A program made the position numbers and the translations under genes. The notes beneath the pieces were generated by a model. It had not been told where the DNA came from, searched no databases, and saw nothing but the letters and a program-made list of their open reading frames with translations. Shown here piece after piece: positions 9,521-18,596 of a stretch of DNA of 64,000 nucleotides. How positions within the stretch are numbered: position 1 is the first letter of the stretch; each line of letters starts with the position of its first letter. The DNA is from Sphingomonas sp. SRS2. GTDB lineage: Bacteria; Pseudomonadota; Alphaproteobacteria; Sphingomonadales; Sphingomonadaceae. Where the stretch lies: assembly GCF_000971055.1 (NCBI RefSeq), contig NZ_LARW01000084.1:1-64000 (forward strand). The letters are read 5' to 3'.

Positions 9521-9720
9521 ATCTTTACCTTGTTATACACGCTGATGATGCAGAACCGTTTTGCTGCTTCTGGGCGCGCTTGTGGGCGCGCTTGCCAAAG
9601 CGTCGCTTCCCCCGAATATTAATAACGATGGAAATTCCGTCCAATAATATTCGATAATCGAATTATAGCCTTTCCACATATTGCGATTGCTTGAGGGAAG
9701 CTCTGCGAAGGCGATGCGCA

Positions 9721-10209
9721 TCAGCCTCTTTCGCGTTGCACCGCGCGCTCAATACCCCTGATGATCGAACGCTCATAAACATTTTCGAGGAAAGTCACGG
9801 TGTCTTCAAGCGAGGCCGCATCCGCGACATCGAACATTGCGCTGCACGTGACGCGCGCACTGGTTTCGCTCAACGCATCGACGAAGGTGGTGGCCATATA
9901 GTTGGTCAGACCATCGGGCACGCCATTGAATGTGTAGAAAATCCGGCGTGCCTCGGGATAGGCGTAAAGCAAAGTCTCCTCGAAAGTCGGCGGAAAGCCT
10001 GTCGAGGTGTCGAAATGCATGATCCGCGTGCAGGGCAGCATATTGACGTCATCGCCGTCCTTCAGCGTTACATTGAGCAGCGGCGCCGGCTTATCCTCGG
10101 TGGGAGTCCATTTCATTACCGCCGGCCAATCGCGCAGCATCGTCCAGAACGCGTCAGCAGAAACGGCGACATCTCCGGTAAAATGGGCAGTTCCGCGAAC
10201 ATATTTCAT
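9721..10209 (-). CDS. SRPBCC-family (START/Bet v1 fold) protein
   Basis: 162-aa protein with the helix-grip fold pattern of the SRPBCC superfamily. The pattern is an opening strand ending in VAVSADAFWTMLRDWPAVMKW, central antiparallel strands, and a long C-terminal helix starting VTFLENVYERSIIRGI. Such proteins bind hydrophobic ligands in a central cavity. GGAGAGAAC lies upstream of the start. It begins 20 bases downstream of the old-yellow-enzyme gene and is probably co-transcribed with it. Ligand and reaction unknown; a cyclase or hydratase role is possible. Confidence 0.82.
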   Translation of the reverse strand: MKYVRGTAHFTGDVAVSADAFWTMLRDWPAVMKWTPTEDKPAPLLNVTLKDGDDVNMLPCTRIMHFDTSTGFPPTFEETLLYAYPEARRIFYTFNGVPDGLTNYMATTFVDALSETSARVTCSAMFDVADAASLEDTVTFLENVYERSIIRGIERAVQRERG

Positions 10210-10229
10210 GCTGTTCTCTCCAGATTATA

Positions 10230-12200
10230 TCAAACGGACGCGCCCGCGAGGTGCCCCTCCTGAACGGCGATCGGCAGCTGGCGCGGTGAATTGGCGTCAC
10301 CGACCAGTCGGACGTCCGCACAACGGCCGGCAAGCGTGGTGAACAGCGCCCGGTCAGAACGGTTCTGCGACACGAAGATGACGGTGTCGGCGGGCAACAC
10401 GGTCGTGGGACCACCATTGGATCGGAAGTAGACCGGCCCGATATGAACCGAGTTCTTGTCGATCCGCAGGGCACGACTGCGCAGATGTGCCGTAAAGTCG
10501 GTCCCCGTCATACGCTGCAACGCCGGCTCGACCATCTGGGGACTTTCCATGCGCGGCGCGAGCGAGGTGAAGCGCGTCACCAGAGCAACCGCGAGACCTT
10601 GGCCGGCCAGGTGTTCCGCACAGGCCAGTGCCTCATAGTGGCCGCTGTCGTCAATCACGACCGCGCTGCTGCCCAGCATATGCGGACCGCCAAGAAACAG
10701 GTCGTTGCTCGAGAGAACGTGCGACTGCTCCATGCCCAGAATCGGAGCCCCTGGGTTGGAGTTCTGAACCCCGTCCATCCGAGGAAGCGCGCCCGTCGCC
10801 ACGATGACCGCGTCCCATTCCGCCGCGTCCACATCGCCTTCCTCGATGTAGGTGGAAAGCCGCACTTCGACGCCGAGCCGATAGACTTCCTCTTCCAGCC
10901 AGGTCGTGAAATCGCGCAGCCCATGTCGCATCGGCGCGCGGGATGCAGCGATGATGGTGCCGCCGAGATCTGCGGTGGCCTCGGTCAACGTAACCTTATG
11001 GCCGCGCAAGGCGGCCACGCGCGCCGCCTCCATCCCCGCCGGCCCGCCGCCGACGATCAGCACGCGCTTCGGCATCACGGCCGGGACGAGCCTGTCATCC
11101 CCTACCCTGAGTTCCGCTCCAACGCCCGGATTGACCGCGCAGCCCAGATGATAGGGCGCCTCCATCACGCGCCCCAGGCAGCCCTGATTGCAAGCGATGC
11201 ACGGCCGGACCTGTTCAGGATGCCCCGCGGCCGTCTTGTTCACCAGATCAGGATCAGCGATCAGCGCTCTCACATAGGATACCATCGAAGCCTCGCCCGA
11301 GCGGATGACCTGATCGCCTTCCTCCAGGGTACGAAACCGCCCGGTGACGATGGTTGGCAAGCCGGTCGCGCGGGCGATGGGGGTGCTCGTCGGCAATTCA
11401 TATCCGGCCGGTTCGTGCATGCCGCCGATGATCTTGGCGAAATTCTGGTAATTGCCGAGAGATATGTTCACATAATCGACAAGCCCACGATCCTCCAGCG
11501 CCTGTACGATCCGCAGCGTCTCGGCGACGTTGATGCCGCCTTCGATCTCCTCGGGCGCCACGCGCACCCCAACCGGGAATCCCCTGGACACCGACGCGCG
11601 CACCGCGTTCAGAATCTCTTCGAGAAAACGAAGCCGGTTCTCGAAGGAACCGCCATAGTCGTCATCGCGAAAATTGGTCGACGGGGACAGGAATTGTGCG
11701 ATCAGATAGCCATGAGCCGCGTGGACCTCGACGCCATCGAGACCCCACGCTTCGCAGCGCCGCGCCATATCTGCATAGGCGCCGACGATCTCATCGATCA
11801 TCGCCTTCGTCATCGGAATTGGCACCTGGCCAAACATCGGGCTGGGCAAATCCGATGCGGACCATGGCGGGCTCCCGTCCGCCGGCAGGGCGTTATGCCC
11901 TCCATGCCACAGCTGTTGGAACAGCTTCATCCCCGTCGGCGCAACGGTATCGACCAGCTTACGATAGCCATCGGCGATATTCGGCGCGAAACCGTTGATC
12001 GTCGATGGAGTACTCCAGTGCACGGCGAGGATCTCGATGATGGAAAGCCCTACCCCGCCGCGCGCACGCGCCGCATGATAGGCGATCAGGTCGTCGCCCA
12101 TTATGCCTCGACCAAGATAGCTGCCATGGGCAGTTCGCACCACGCGGTTTTTGATCTGCGCGGTGCCAAGTTGAATCGGCTTGAGAATGTGGGTCAGCAT
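10230..12200 (-). CDS. old-yellow-enzyme-family NADH:flavin oxidoreductase with FAD/NAD(P) domain
   Basis: 656-aa two-part flavoprotein of the 2,4-dienoyl-CoA reductase / trimethylamine dehydrogenase type. Residues 1-340 form the FMN-binding TIM barrel (LKPIQLGTAQIKNRVVRTAHG, DGVEVHAAHGYLIAQFLSP, NFRDDDYGGSFENRLRF). The 4Fe-4S ligands follow in CIACNQGCLG plus a Cys about 11 residues later. The C-terminal FAD domain starts RVLIVGGGPAGMEAARVAAL. Enzymes of this design reduce conjugated C=C bonds next to a carbonyl, or demethylate amines. In this cluster a ring or side-chain enoate reductase is the likely role. It lies between the ABM-type gene (58-base gap) and the SRPBCC gene. Confidence 0.9.
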   Translation of the reverse strand: MLTHILKPIQLGTAQIKNRVVRTAHGSYLGRGIMGDDLIAYHAARARGGVGLSIIEILAVHWSTPSTINGFAPNIADGYRKLVDTVAPTGMKLFQQLWHGGHNALPADGSPPWSASDLPSPMFGQVPIPMTKAMIDEIVGAYADMARRCEAWGLDGVEVHAAHGYLIAQFLSPSTNFRDDDYGGSFENRLRFLEEILNAVRASVSRGFPVGVRVAPEEIEGGINVAETLRIVQALEDRGLVDYVNISLGNYQNFAKIIGGMHEPAGYELPTSTPIARATGLPTIVTGRFRTLEEGDQVIRSGEASMVSYVRALIADPDLVNKTAAGHPEQVRPCIACNQGCLGRVMEAPYHLGCAVNPGVGAELRVGDDRLVPAVMPKRVLIVGGGPAGMEAARVAALRGHKVTLTEATADLGGTIIAASRAPMRHGLRDFTTWLEEEVYRLGVEVRLSTYIEEGDVDAAEWDAVIVATGALPRMDGVQNSNPGAPILGMEQSHVLSSNDLFLGGPHMLGSSAVVIDDSGHYEALACAEHLAGQGLAVALVTRFTSLAPRMESPQMVEPALQRMTGTDFTAHLRSRALRIDKNSVHIGPVYFRSNGGPTTVLPADTVIFVSQNRSDRALFTTLAGRCADVRLVGDANSPRQLPIAVQEGHLAGASV

Positions 12201-12258
12201 CGTTGGTCTCGCGCAGGCGGTGCTGATTGGCGCGTCGGCCCATCAACACCGAAAGCCG

Positions 12259-12654
12259 CTAGAGGAATTGTGTCTCGAGCTCGCCGCTGCTCGGATGATG
12301 ACTGGACGCGCCGGCCGGAAACGCGTCGAATATGCTTCGATCACTCTCCAGACCACTGAGCATTTGCAACGTCATCGGCTCGGAGCAGCAATCGATCATC
12401 TTTGGTATCGCCTCCTTGAAGCGCTCCGTGTTGCGCACCTGCTCGGTCGCTTCCTGGCTCTTCCAGGACTCAATCAGGACAAGCTCATTGGGATTGCGGG
12501 CCCAGCCATAGAACATGAAATTGGTGTCACGTTCCATGACGTCGATAAAGCTCTGCCACAGCCCATTGAACACCGATAGAAACTCTTCCCGGCGACCTTC
12601 TTTGATCACGAATTTGCAAATGAACGCGCTTTCCTGGGTGAAGATTTTGGCCAT
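12259..12654 (-). CDS. antibiotic biosynthesis monooxygenase (ABM/YgiN-like) domain protein
   Basis: About 131 aa with the dimeric ferredoxin-like ABM fold: AFICKFVIKEGRREEFLSVF, then a central NFMFYGWARNPNELVLIESWKSQEA strand-helix and a terminal helix. Quinol-type monooxygenases and some hydrolytic or lyase enzymes belong here. ATG at 12654 is preferred over ATG at 12660 because AGGAG is eight bases upstream of the former and only two from the latter. It is co-directional with the TonB receptor upstream (45-base gap) and the old-yellow-enzyme gene downstream. The function is unassigned; oxidation of a quinol formed in the pathway is one option. Confidence 0.78.
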   Translation of the reverse strand: MAKIFTQESAFICKFVIKEGRREEFLSVFNGLWQSFIDVMERDTNFMFYGWARNPNELVLIESWKSQEATEQVRNTERFKEAIPKMIDCCSEPMTLQMLSGLESDRSIFDAFPAGASSHHPSSGELETQFL

Positions 12655-12699
12655 CTGCATGTCTCCTGTCGTCGCCTGATCGCCGGAAAAAAGGCGGCT

Positions 12700-14922
12700 C
12701 TAGAACGAATATTGAACCGTCGCGCCGTAGGTCCGCGGCGGTGCATAAGAGACGCCATCGGTAGCCGATGTGATGAAGCTGCTCTGAATTACTGCCTTGT
12801 TGCTCAGATTCTTGCCCCACAGGGTGAACCGGAGGCCGGAAGCTGGCAGTTCGTACCAGATCTGCGCGTTAAACAGCGTATATTGCTTCTGCCGCACGCG
12901 GTTGCTCTGTTCGAGCGGAACGTCGTCGGTGTGATACATGTTGGCCGATCCGCCAAGCTTACCGAACTCGAACTCATGCTGGTAAGTGGCCGCAAGGTTC
13001 AGTGTCCACTTGGGCGCTCGTGATACTTGCTGCCCGCTCAGATCGGCGTTGGGGATGACGACATTGCCGCCGATCGGTACGCCCGCGCCATTGGTGATGG
13101 GCACCAGGATGCTGGCGGGGTTATACCGCCGATACCGCGCATGCAGCAACGACAGGCCGCCGTTGAGGCTGAAATCAGGCGTGATCCGCACCGTTGCATC
13201 GGCGTCGAGACCATAGTTGCGCGCCGAACCCGCATTCTGCAGCGCGTCGAACAGGCCGTTGTTGAACTGCACCTGGAGATTCGAATAGTTCAGCAGAAAC
13301 GCGGCGACGTTGAAGTCGAAGATCCGGCTGCTCGTCTTGAACCCGACCTCATATGATTTGATCTTTTCCGGGTTGACTGGGATCGTAGCGAAGCTGTTGA
13401 GGTCGTAGACGCCGCTTTTGAAACCTTGGCTGTAAGTGGCGTAGACGTTGGTGCGCGGTGCCACCGCATATTTGAGCGAGAACCGTGGCGTGATCGCATC
13501 CCAATGCTTCTTGTGAAGATCCGTGCCGGCGATGAGCGCAGAGATGCCGCCGGTATATTGTACGGTACGGCGCTCATAGGAATAACGAACGCCCGCGATC
13601 GCCGTCAGCCGGTCGGTGACGCTGACATTTGCCTCGGCATAGGCCGCATAGGCTCGCACCGTTTCGTCGCCCGGGATCTCTACCGGCACGCCCAGCGTAT
13701 TGCCCACGCCAAATGCGTAGCCCGAATTGTCCCGATAGTAGAACAGGCCGGCGACGATCTGCACCGCACCAAACTTCTCGGAAGAGAAGTTCAGCTCCTG
13801 AGTGAAATTCTTGTCGGGCTGATAGGTCGCGAAACTTACGATCTCAGACGGGCTGGAATCACCGTCTGCGGAAACCCGGATCTTGGAGTTCTGATAAGCG
13901 GACAGGGTCGATAGCGTGCCGACGCCCTCTATCGCCCAATAGGCCTTCAGGAACGCATTCCAGCTCTTCACATCCAGCAGCGACGGGAAATTGACCGAAG
14001 TGGTGTACGGCTCGGTAGCGATCGGACCTCCGAGCGACTTCCCCGAGGTATTGCCGTCGAGCGCGGCGAACAGGAACAGGCTGTTGTCGATCCGGTGCGA
14101 ATATTGCCCGCCGACCACGAACTTCAGATCTTCGGTGGGCTCGTAGAGCATCTTGGCGCGGATAAGGCGCGACTGCACCTTGCCTTCGCGCTTGCCGCCA
14201 TTGAGCAGGTTGTGGATCCAGCCGTCATTATCCTGATACAGGCCGGAGATGCTCACCGCGAGTCGATTGTCGATCAGCGGCGCGGTCACGAAGCCCTTGG
14301 CCAGGAATTCGTTGAAGCGGCCATAGCCGAGAGTGAAGGACCCGCTCGGCGTATATTCCGGATCGCGAGTGAATATCTGCAGCGCGCCGCCGGTGGCGTT
14401 GCGCCCGAACAGCGTTCCCTGCGGCCCCTTCAGCACTTCCACCCGGACGACATCGGGAAGGTCGATATTATTCGCGGCCTGATTGGGCTGGTATATCCCA
14501 TCGACATACAGCGCGACATTGGCTTCGGCGCCGGGCGCAGTGGATGCCGCCGTGACACCGCGGATCGACGGCTGGGTGTAGACTCCAAGCCGTTCCATGC
14601 GCAGCCCCGGCGTGACCATGACCAGTCCCGTGCTATCGGTGACGCCGGCCGCCTGGAGCTGAGCGCCCGACTGTACCGACACGGTGATCGGCACGTCGGT
14701 CAGCCGCTCGGCCCGGCGCTGCGCGGTAACGACGATTTCTCCGGGCACAGCATCGTCAGCCGCGACCTCGGCCGTCTGGGTCTCCGCCGCGGATGGTTGA
14801 GCACCTGACGGCACAGCCTGGGCGTAGGCCGCCACCGGCATCAACGCTGACACCGACGCGCAAAGCATCGCCTTCACCGCGGCGTGGCCGATGACTGCAC
14901 GATCGAGATTGCCTAATACCAT
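12700..14922 (-). CDS. TonB-dependent receptor
   Basis: 740-aa outer-membrane receptor. A long signal sequence (cleavage near AYAQA) is followed by the plug start GEIVVTAQRRAERL. The plug motif is VEVLKGPQGTLFGRNATGG, and the C-terminal strand ends TVQYSF as required for barrel assembly. GGGAGG is seven bases upstream of the ATG. It is transcribed in the same direction as the catabolic operon, but a 268-base gap with a strong inverted repeat separates them, so it may have its own promoter. Uptake of the aromatic substrate of the neighbouring pathway is the simplest proposal. Confidence 0.95.
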   Translation of the reverse strand: MVLGNLDRAVIGHAAVKAMLCASVSALMPVAAYAQAVPSGAQPSAAETQTAEVAADDAVPGEIVVTAQRRAERLTDVPITVSVQSGAQLQAAGVTDSTGLVMVTPGLRMERLGVYTQPSIRGVTAASTAPGAEANVALYVDGIYQPNQAANNIDLPDVVRVEVLKGPQGTLFGRNATGGALQIFTRDPEYTPSGSFTLGYGRFNEFLAKGFVTAPLIDNRLAVSISGLYQDNDGWIHNLLNGGKREGKVQSRLIRAKMLYEPTEDLKFVVGGQYSHRIDNSLFLFAALDGNTSGKSLGGPIATEPYTTSVNFPSLLDVKSWNAFLKAYWAIEGVGTLSTLSAYQNSKIRVSADGDSSPSEIVSFATYQPDKNFTQELNFSSEKFGAVQIVAGLFYYRDNSGYAFGVGNTLGVPVEIPGDETVRAYAAYAEANVSVTDRLTAIAGVRYSYERRTVQYTGGISALIAGTDLHKKHWDAITPRFSLKYAVAPRTNVYATYSQGFKSGVYDLNSFATIPVNPEKIKSYEVGFKTSSRIFDFNVAAFLLNYSNLQVQFNNGLFDALQNAGSARNYGLDADATVRITPDFSLNGGLSLLHARYRRYNPASILVPITNGAGVPIGGNVVIPNADLSGQQVSRAPKWTLNLAATYQHEFEFGKLGGSANMYHTDDVPLEQSNRVRQKQYTLFNAQIWYELPASGLRFTLWGKNLSNKAVIQSSFITSATDGVSYAPPRTYGATVQYSF

Positions 14923-14997
14923 GTGTTCCCTCCCAATAGTTCTTTATATTTTCTTCCGCGGAAACCCCTCTCGGCGGAAAACGACGATCCATAAACC

Positions 14998-15027
14998 ATC
15001 TCACTCGCCCAACTGAGCGAGTGAGAT
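14998..15027. promoter_or_regulatory. perfect 11-bp inverted repeat upstream of TonB receptor
   Basis: ATCTCACTCGC (14998-15008) is followed after an 8-base spacer by its exact reverse complement (15017-15027). The repeat lies 76 bases upstream of the receptor ATG and 163 bases after the isomerase stop. It has no following T-run on the minus strand, which argues against a simple intrinsic terminator. Either an operator or a Rho-assisted/processing hairpin separating the two transcription units is possible. Confidence 0.55.
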
Positions 15028-15190
15028 TTCTACTGTCCTTCTTCCTAAAATGTACTGTACGAGGACATTATCTGAAAGAATTTTGACTGTGGATAATGAG
15101 GCATTTCTTTGCAGTTTTGTCGTGCTGACACTCAATTTCGACGAATGTAACCAGGCTTTCCGTCAGGCCGCCACATCGGGCGCTCGCCCG

Positions 15191-15787
15191 TCAGGCCGCC
15201 GCCTCCAGATATTCCTCCAAAAAGTCGATCCGGTCATTGCCCCACCACATTTTGCCATCGGCGATAATGGTCGGAACCCCGAACACACCTTTGGCGACGG
15301 CATCGACGTTGCTGGCTTCGTAGCGCTCTGCGGCTTCACCGCCCCCTACAAAGGCGACAAACTCGGCCTGGGACCATTGCAGTCGGGCCGCCATGTCATG
15401 CAAAAAGGCTTCATCCCCAGGATCCCGGCCCTCACCCCAGATGCCGTGCCACACCTCCCGGACATAGCGATGGCTCGCGTTGCGATCAGCAGCAAAGAAC
15501 AGGCCCTTATTCACGCCTGCGGTATCGGCACCAGGCAGAGCCGCCACGATACTGATGCCGTATCGCTCTGCCCAGCGCGCCAGATCAGTGGTGAGATATC
15601 GGATTTTGGTCGGGATCTGGCGATTAGTCGGCCCATTATTCCCTGCCGCCAGCTTAAGGCGCGGCAGATCAACCGGATGATAGCGAATCTCAGCCGCGGG
15701 GAAGCGCGCGCCGAGGCGCTCGAGACGATGCCGGGCCAGATATCCGAACGGACTGATAAAATCGAAATAGAAATCGAGAACGGGCAT
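15191..15787 (-). CDS. nahD-like: 2-hydroxychromene-2-carboxylate isomerase (NahD-like)
   Basis: 198-aa DsbA/GST-kappa-fold protein. It shows the family's N-terminal FYFDFISPFGYLA with the Ser that contacts glutathione, the Asn/Pro-rich centre, GVFGVPTIIADG before the cis-proline strand, and the terminal WWGNDRIDFLEEYLE. NahD enzymes interconvert 2-hydroxychromene-2-carboxylate and trans-o-hydroxybenzylidenepyruvate with glutathione, after extradiol cleavage of 1,2-dihydroxynaphthalene. AAGGAG precedes the start. The gene is 13 bases after the LigB-type gene and shares an operon with a NahE-like aldolase, which strengthens the assignment. The true ring substituents are unknown. Confidence 0.88.
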   Translation of the reverse strand: MPVLDFYFDFISPFGYLARHRLERLGARFPAAEIRYHPVDLPRLKLAAGNNGPTNRQIPTKIRYLTTDLARWAERYGISIVAALPGADTAGVNKGLFFAADRNASHRYVREVWHGIWGEGRDPGDEAFLHDMAARLQWSQAEFVAFVGGGEAAERYEASNVDAVAKGVFGVPTIIADGKMWWGNDRIDFLEEYLEAAA

Positions 15788-15800
15788 TGCCTCTCCTTCG

Positions 15801-16628
15801 TTACGCCGCGACGAGTTCGAGAAACGCGCAGCCCGTCACCCATTCGTTAATTGCGTTGTACGAGATGATTTCGGTTTGCATCTGTCCGACAGCCGCCATC
15901 GCAAAAATCCAGTTTTTGATTTCGAGCGCGCCATTTCCGGCCTGAGCGATGATGTCTTCGTCCCGCAATGCGATAAGGCCCTCCAGGTCATGCGCCTGGA
16001 CCATGCGGATCACGTCGCGATCCCATGCCTCGTTGACATCGCCCATACGGGCCATGCCGACCCAATGGCTGAGACCGCCGGTCCCGACGATCGCCACCCG
16101 TCGCGCAGCGGGAAAACTGCGCACAGCCAGCCCGGTGATCTTTCCGATCGCGCGGGCGCGGGCGCTCGATATCAGCGGCTCGACAGCACAGCTAAGATAG
16201 ATAGGCACGATCGCCATGTCCGGCGAACCCGCGACGCCAAGATGATATGGCACCATGATTGAATGGTCGAGGACGAGGGATTTCGACACCGCCCAATCGA
16301 CGCCGTTGTCGAAGCCGAAGTTCATGATGTGGCTCGCCAACGCGCCATCGTTAGGGACCTTCTGGCGCGGAATCCCAAGCCATGGCTCGACAGGACCTTC
16401 AACCTCTCCGATGCCGACCAGGCAGCGAGGCAGGTTTTGCGGCCCGAAAATGGTATAATGGTCGTCACCGATCATCACCACGGTATCGACCTCCAGCGCC
16501 TTGAGCCGATCACGCAAGTGCGCGAAGCTGTCAGACACCGCTCGCCGCTTGTCCTCAGGCGCCATCATCGGCTCCGACGAGATCAGCGGCACATGTGGAA
16601 CCAGAAAGCCTCCGACTATTTCGGCCAT
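15801..16628 (-). CDS. class III extradiol ring-cleavage dioxygenase, catalytic (LigB-type) subunit
   Basis: 275-aa LigB-superfamily protein. Iron ligands are expected from the two His of GGFLVPHVPL and MIGDDHYTIFG (the second region carries H at D-D-H) and a later Glu. VLDHSIMVPYHLG and VGTGGLSHWVG are the other conserved catalytic regions. Enzymes of this class cleave catechol rings of protocatechuate, gallate, aminobiphenyldiols and related polycyclic diols. Subunit sizes (88 + 275 aa) resemble CarBa/CarBb and fluorene-type enzymes. The gene starts 26 bases after the LigA-type gene. In context its likely task is cleavage of a dihydroxylated bicyclic aromatic before the NahD and NahE steps. 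Confidence 0.88.
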   Translation of the reverse strand: MAEIVGGFLVPHVPLISSEPMMAPEDKRRAVSDSFAHLRDRLKALEVDTVVMIGDDHYTIFGPQNLPRCLVGIGEVEGPVEPWLGIPRQKVPNDGALASHIMNFGFDNGVDWAVSKSLVLDHSIMVPYHLGVAGSPDMAIVPIYLSCAVEPLISSARARAIGKITGLAVRSFPAARRVAIVGTGGLSHWVGMARMGDVNEAWDRDVIRMVQAHDLEGLIALRDEDIIAQAGNGALEIKNWIFAMAAVGQMQTEIISYNAINEWVTGCAFLELVAA

Positions 16629-16654
16629 GATAAATCCAATTCCGATTGTTGGTA

Positions 16655-16921
16655 TCAGCTCGACGCCGGAGCGTTGAGCCGGGCCAGATATTCCCCGATC
16701 TTTTCCGGTCCGACGAGAATGTTCCAGGTCATCATGATCAGCATCTGATTGACATCGTAGGCCGCGAGCCCGCGGACGTTCAGCTCGGAGATCATCGATT
16801 TTTCATACGAGTCGAGCGGCCGGCCGTCGAAGAAGGCTTCAGGATCGCCGCGCAGGACCGCGCCGTTAGCCGGTTGGGTACAGATCTCCCACAGCGCCTG
16901 CTCAACCGAATGTACCGACAT
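16655..16921 (-). CDS. class III extradiol dioxygenase, small (LigA-type) subunit
   Basis: 88-aa helical protein of the LigA/protocatechuate 4,5-dioxygenase alpha family. Motifs are SVEQALWEIC, ANGAVLRGDPEAFFDGRPLDSYE and LNVRGLAAYDVNQMLIMM. The start at 16921 is fixed by GGGAGGGG about five bases upstream; the frame is open to 17104 but the family does not extend there. The subunit caps the active site of the LigB partner encoded immediately downstream. There is a 134-base untranslated interval between the aldehyde dehydrogenase stop and this start. Confidence 0.87.
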   Translation of the reverse strand: MSVHSVEQALWEICTQPANGAVLRGDPEAFFDGRPLDSYEKSMISELNVRGLAAYDVNQMLIMMTWNILVGPEKIGEYLARLNAPASS

Positions 16922-17055
16922 CAGACCCCTCCCGCGCGCATACGCATTGGCAACATCACAGTGAGTTGTGTTTGGCCGAGGCGCCATCGTGGCGGCTTTG
17001 AGAAAATGAGCATTATATTGGCTCTCTAGGCATAGCCCGACGCCGGCAGCACCGG

Positions 17056-18549
17056 CTAAAACGGGTAGGCTGGAACGGTGTCCCGCGTGGTCACCCACTG
17101 CCATTCGGTAAACTGGTCGGCGTTTACGCCGGTGCCGTAATTGCCGCCATTGCCAGAGGAACCCACGCCGCCAATCGGTCCATAGACCTCGTGCAGCACG
17201 GTCTGGTCATTAATATGGATGATGCCCACATGGATCCTGTCGGCGAGACGCCGGGCGCGCGCCTCATTGGCGGATACGATCGACGCGACCAGGCCATAAG
17301 CGGTCTGATTGGCCAGCGCGACGGCCTCATCGTCCGTCGAGAAGGTTATGATGGGAGCCACCGGACCGAAGATCTCCTCTTCGAAGGCCGGCATCCCGGG
17401 CCGCACGCCCGCGAGTACGGTCGGCCTGAAGAAAAGGCCGTTTCGTGTCCCGCCGGCGATAAGGGTAGCGCCTTGTGCCAACGTTTCCGCGACGATCCGG
17501 TCGACATTTTCTGCCTGACGTTCGTTGACGAGCGGACCGAGATGGACTTCTCCCCGGAAGGGGTCACCTACCACCATCCGATCTGCACGCACCGCAAGGC
17601 GCTCCGCATAGGCCGCAGCTACGCTTTCATGGACAAGGTGCCGGCCTGCGGTGAGGCATATCTGCCCCTGGTGGAAGAATGCACCCCAAGCACCGGCGCT
17701 CGTCGCCCGGTCGAGGTCTGCATCCTCGAGCACGACAAACGCATTGTTGCCGCCAAGCTCGAGATTGACCCGTTTAAGCTGCTCGCCCGCCATCGCGCCC
17801 ACCCGGCGGCCCGCGCGCGTCGAGCCGGTGAAGGAAATCATCCGCACAAGCGGATCGACGACCAGGGCTTCACCGGTCTCCACACCACCGGGCAGGACAT
17901 GGAACAGCCCATCGGGAAGGCCCGCCATCTCCAGAAGCCTCGCCAGCAGCACACCACCGCACACCGGCGTCTGGGGGTCGGGCTTCAGGATGACGGCATT
18001 GCCCGTTGCAAGCGCCGGGCCGAGTGCGCGGCAGGCCAGCAGGAAGGGCGAGTTCCAGGGCGTGATCACCCCGACGACGCCAATCGGAATCCGCCGCGCG
18101 ATGCTGCGCCGGTCGCCATCGGCGCTCGCAAGAAGCGTCCCGATCGGCTGGCTCCCCAGCGCCGCTGCTTCAAGCACCTCGCGGGCGGACGTATGTACTT
18201 CCCACTGACCCTTGCCGCGGATCGACCCGGATTCGCGCACGATCCAATCGGCAATCTCATCACCATGTTGGAGCATCAGATCAGAAAAACGGCGCAGCAC
18301 GTCTCCGCGAGACGGTCCGGGAACCGCTGCCCACACGGCCTGGGCGTGGACTGCCGCCTCTGCGGCGCGCGCGACATCGGTTACACTGGCGATTGCGACA
18401 TTGCCGAGGCTTTCACCGGTAGCCTTCTCGATCACCGACTGGCTGCCCGTTTCGCCCGCCCGCCAGCCAAGACTGAACATATTGCCTTCCCACAACTCGA
18501 GCGGCGCCAGCGAGGTCGTGGAATGGGAGATTTTTGCGACTTCGGTCAT
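17056..18549 (-). CDS. aldehyde dehydrogenase, aromatic-aldehyde (NahF/vanillin dehydrogenase) type
   Basis: 497-aa NAD(P)-dependent aldehyde dehydrogenase. Visible are the cofactor region GVVGVITPWNSPFLLACRAL, SFTGSTRAGRRVG, catalytic Glu in LELGGNNAFVVLEDAD and nucleophile Cys in FFHQGQICLTAGR. The C-terminal GGVGSSGNGGNYG is like that of salicylaldehyde and vanillin dehydrogenases. ATG at 18549 is chosen because AAGGA lies seven bases upstream; ATG at 18567 is also open. In this operon it would oxidise the aromatic aldehyde released by the NahE-like aldolase to the acid (for the unsubstituted case, salicylaldehyde to salicylate). Confidence 0.92.
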   Translation of the reverse strand: MTEVAKISHSTTSLAPLELWEGNMFSLGWRAGETGSQSVIEKATGESLGNVAIASVTDVARAAEAAVHAQAVWAAVPGPSRGDVLRRFSDLMLQHGDEIADWIVRESGSIRGKGQWEVHTSAREVLEAAALGSQPIGTLLASADGDRRSIARRIPIGVVGVITPWNSPFLLACRALGPALATGNAVILKPDPQTPVCGGVLLARLLEMAGLPDGLFHVLPGGVETGEALVVDPLVRMISFTGSTRAGRRVGAMAGEQLKRVNLELGGNNAFVVLEDADLDRATSAGAWGAFFHQGQICLTAGRHLVHESVAAAYAERLAVRADRMVVGDPFRGEVHLGPLVNERQAENVDRIVAETLAQGATLIAGGTRNGLFFRPTVLAGVRPGMPAFEEEIFGPVAPIITFSTDDEAVALANQTAYGLVASIVSANEARARRLADRIHVGIIHINDQTVLHEVYGPIGGVGSSGNGGNYGTGVNADQFTEWQWVTTRDTVPAYPF

Positions 18550-18596
18550 CGGTCGTTCCTTCGTCAATCGGCCGAGCGGGATGGAGTTGGTACCGG

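Noticed and set aside
10443-12359. 638-codon plus-strand open frame opposite the old-yellow-enzyme gene
   Set aside because: Antisense shadow of a GC-rich gene. The minus strand encodes clear flavoprotein motifs and the plus frame has no domain.
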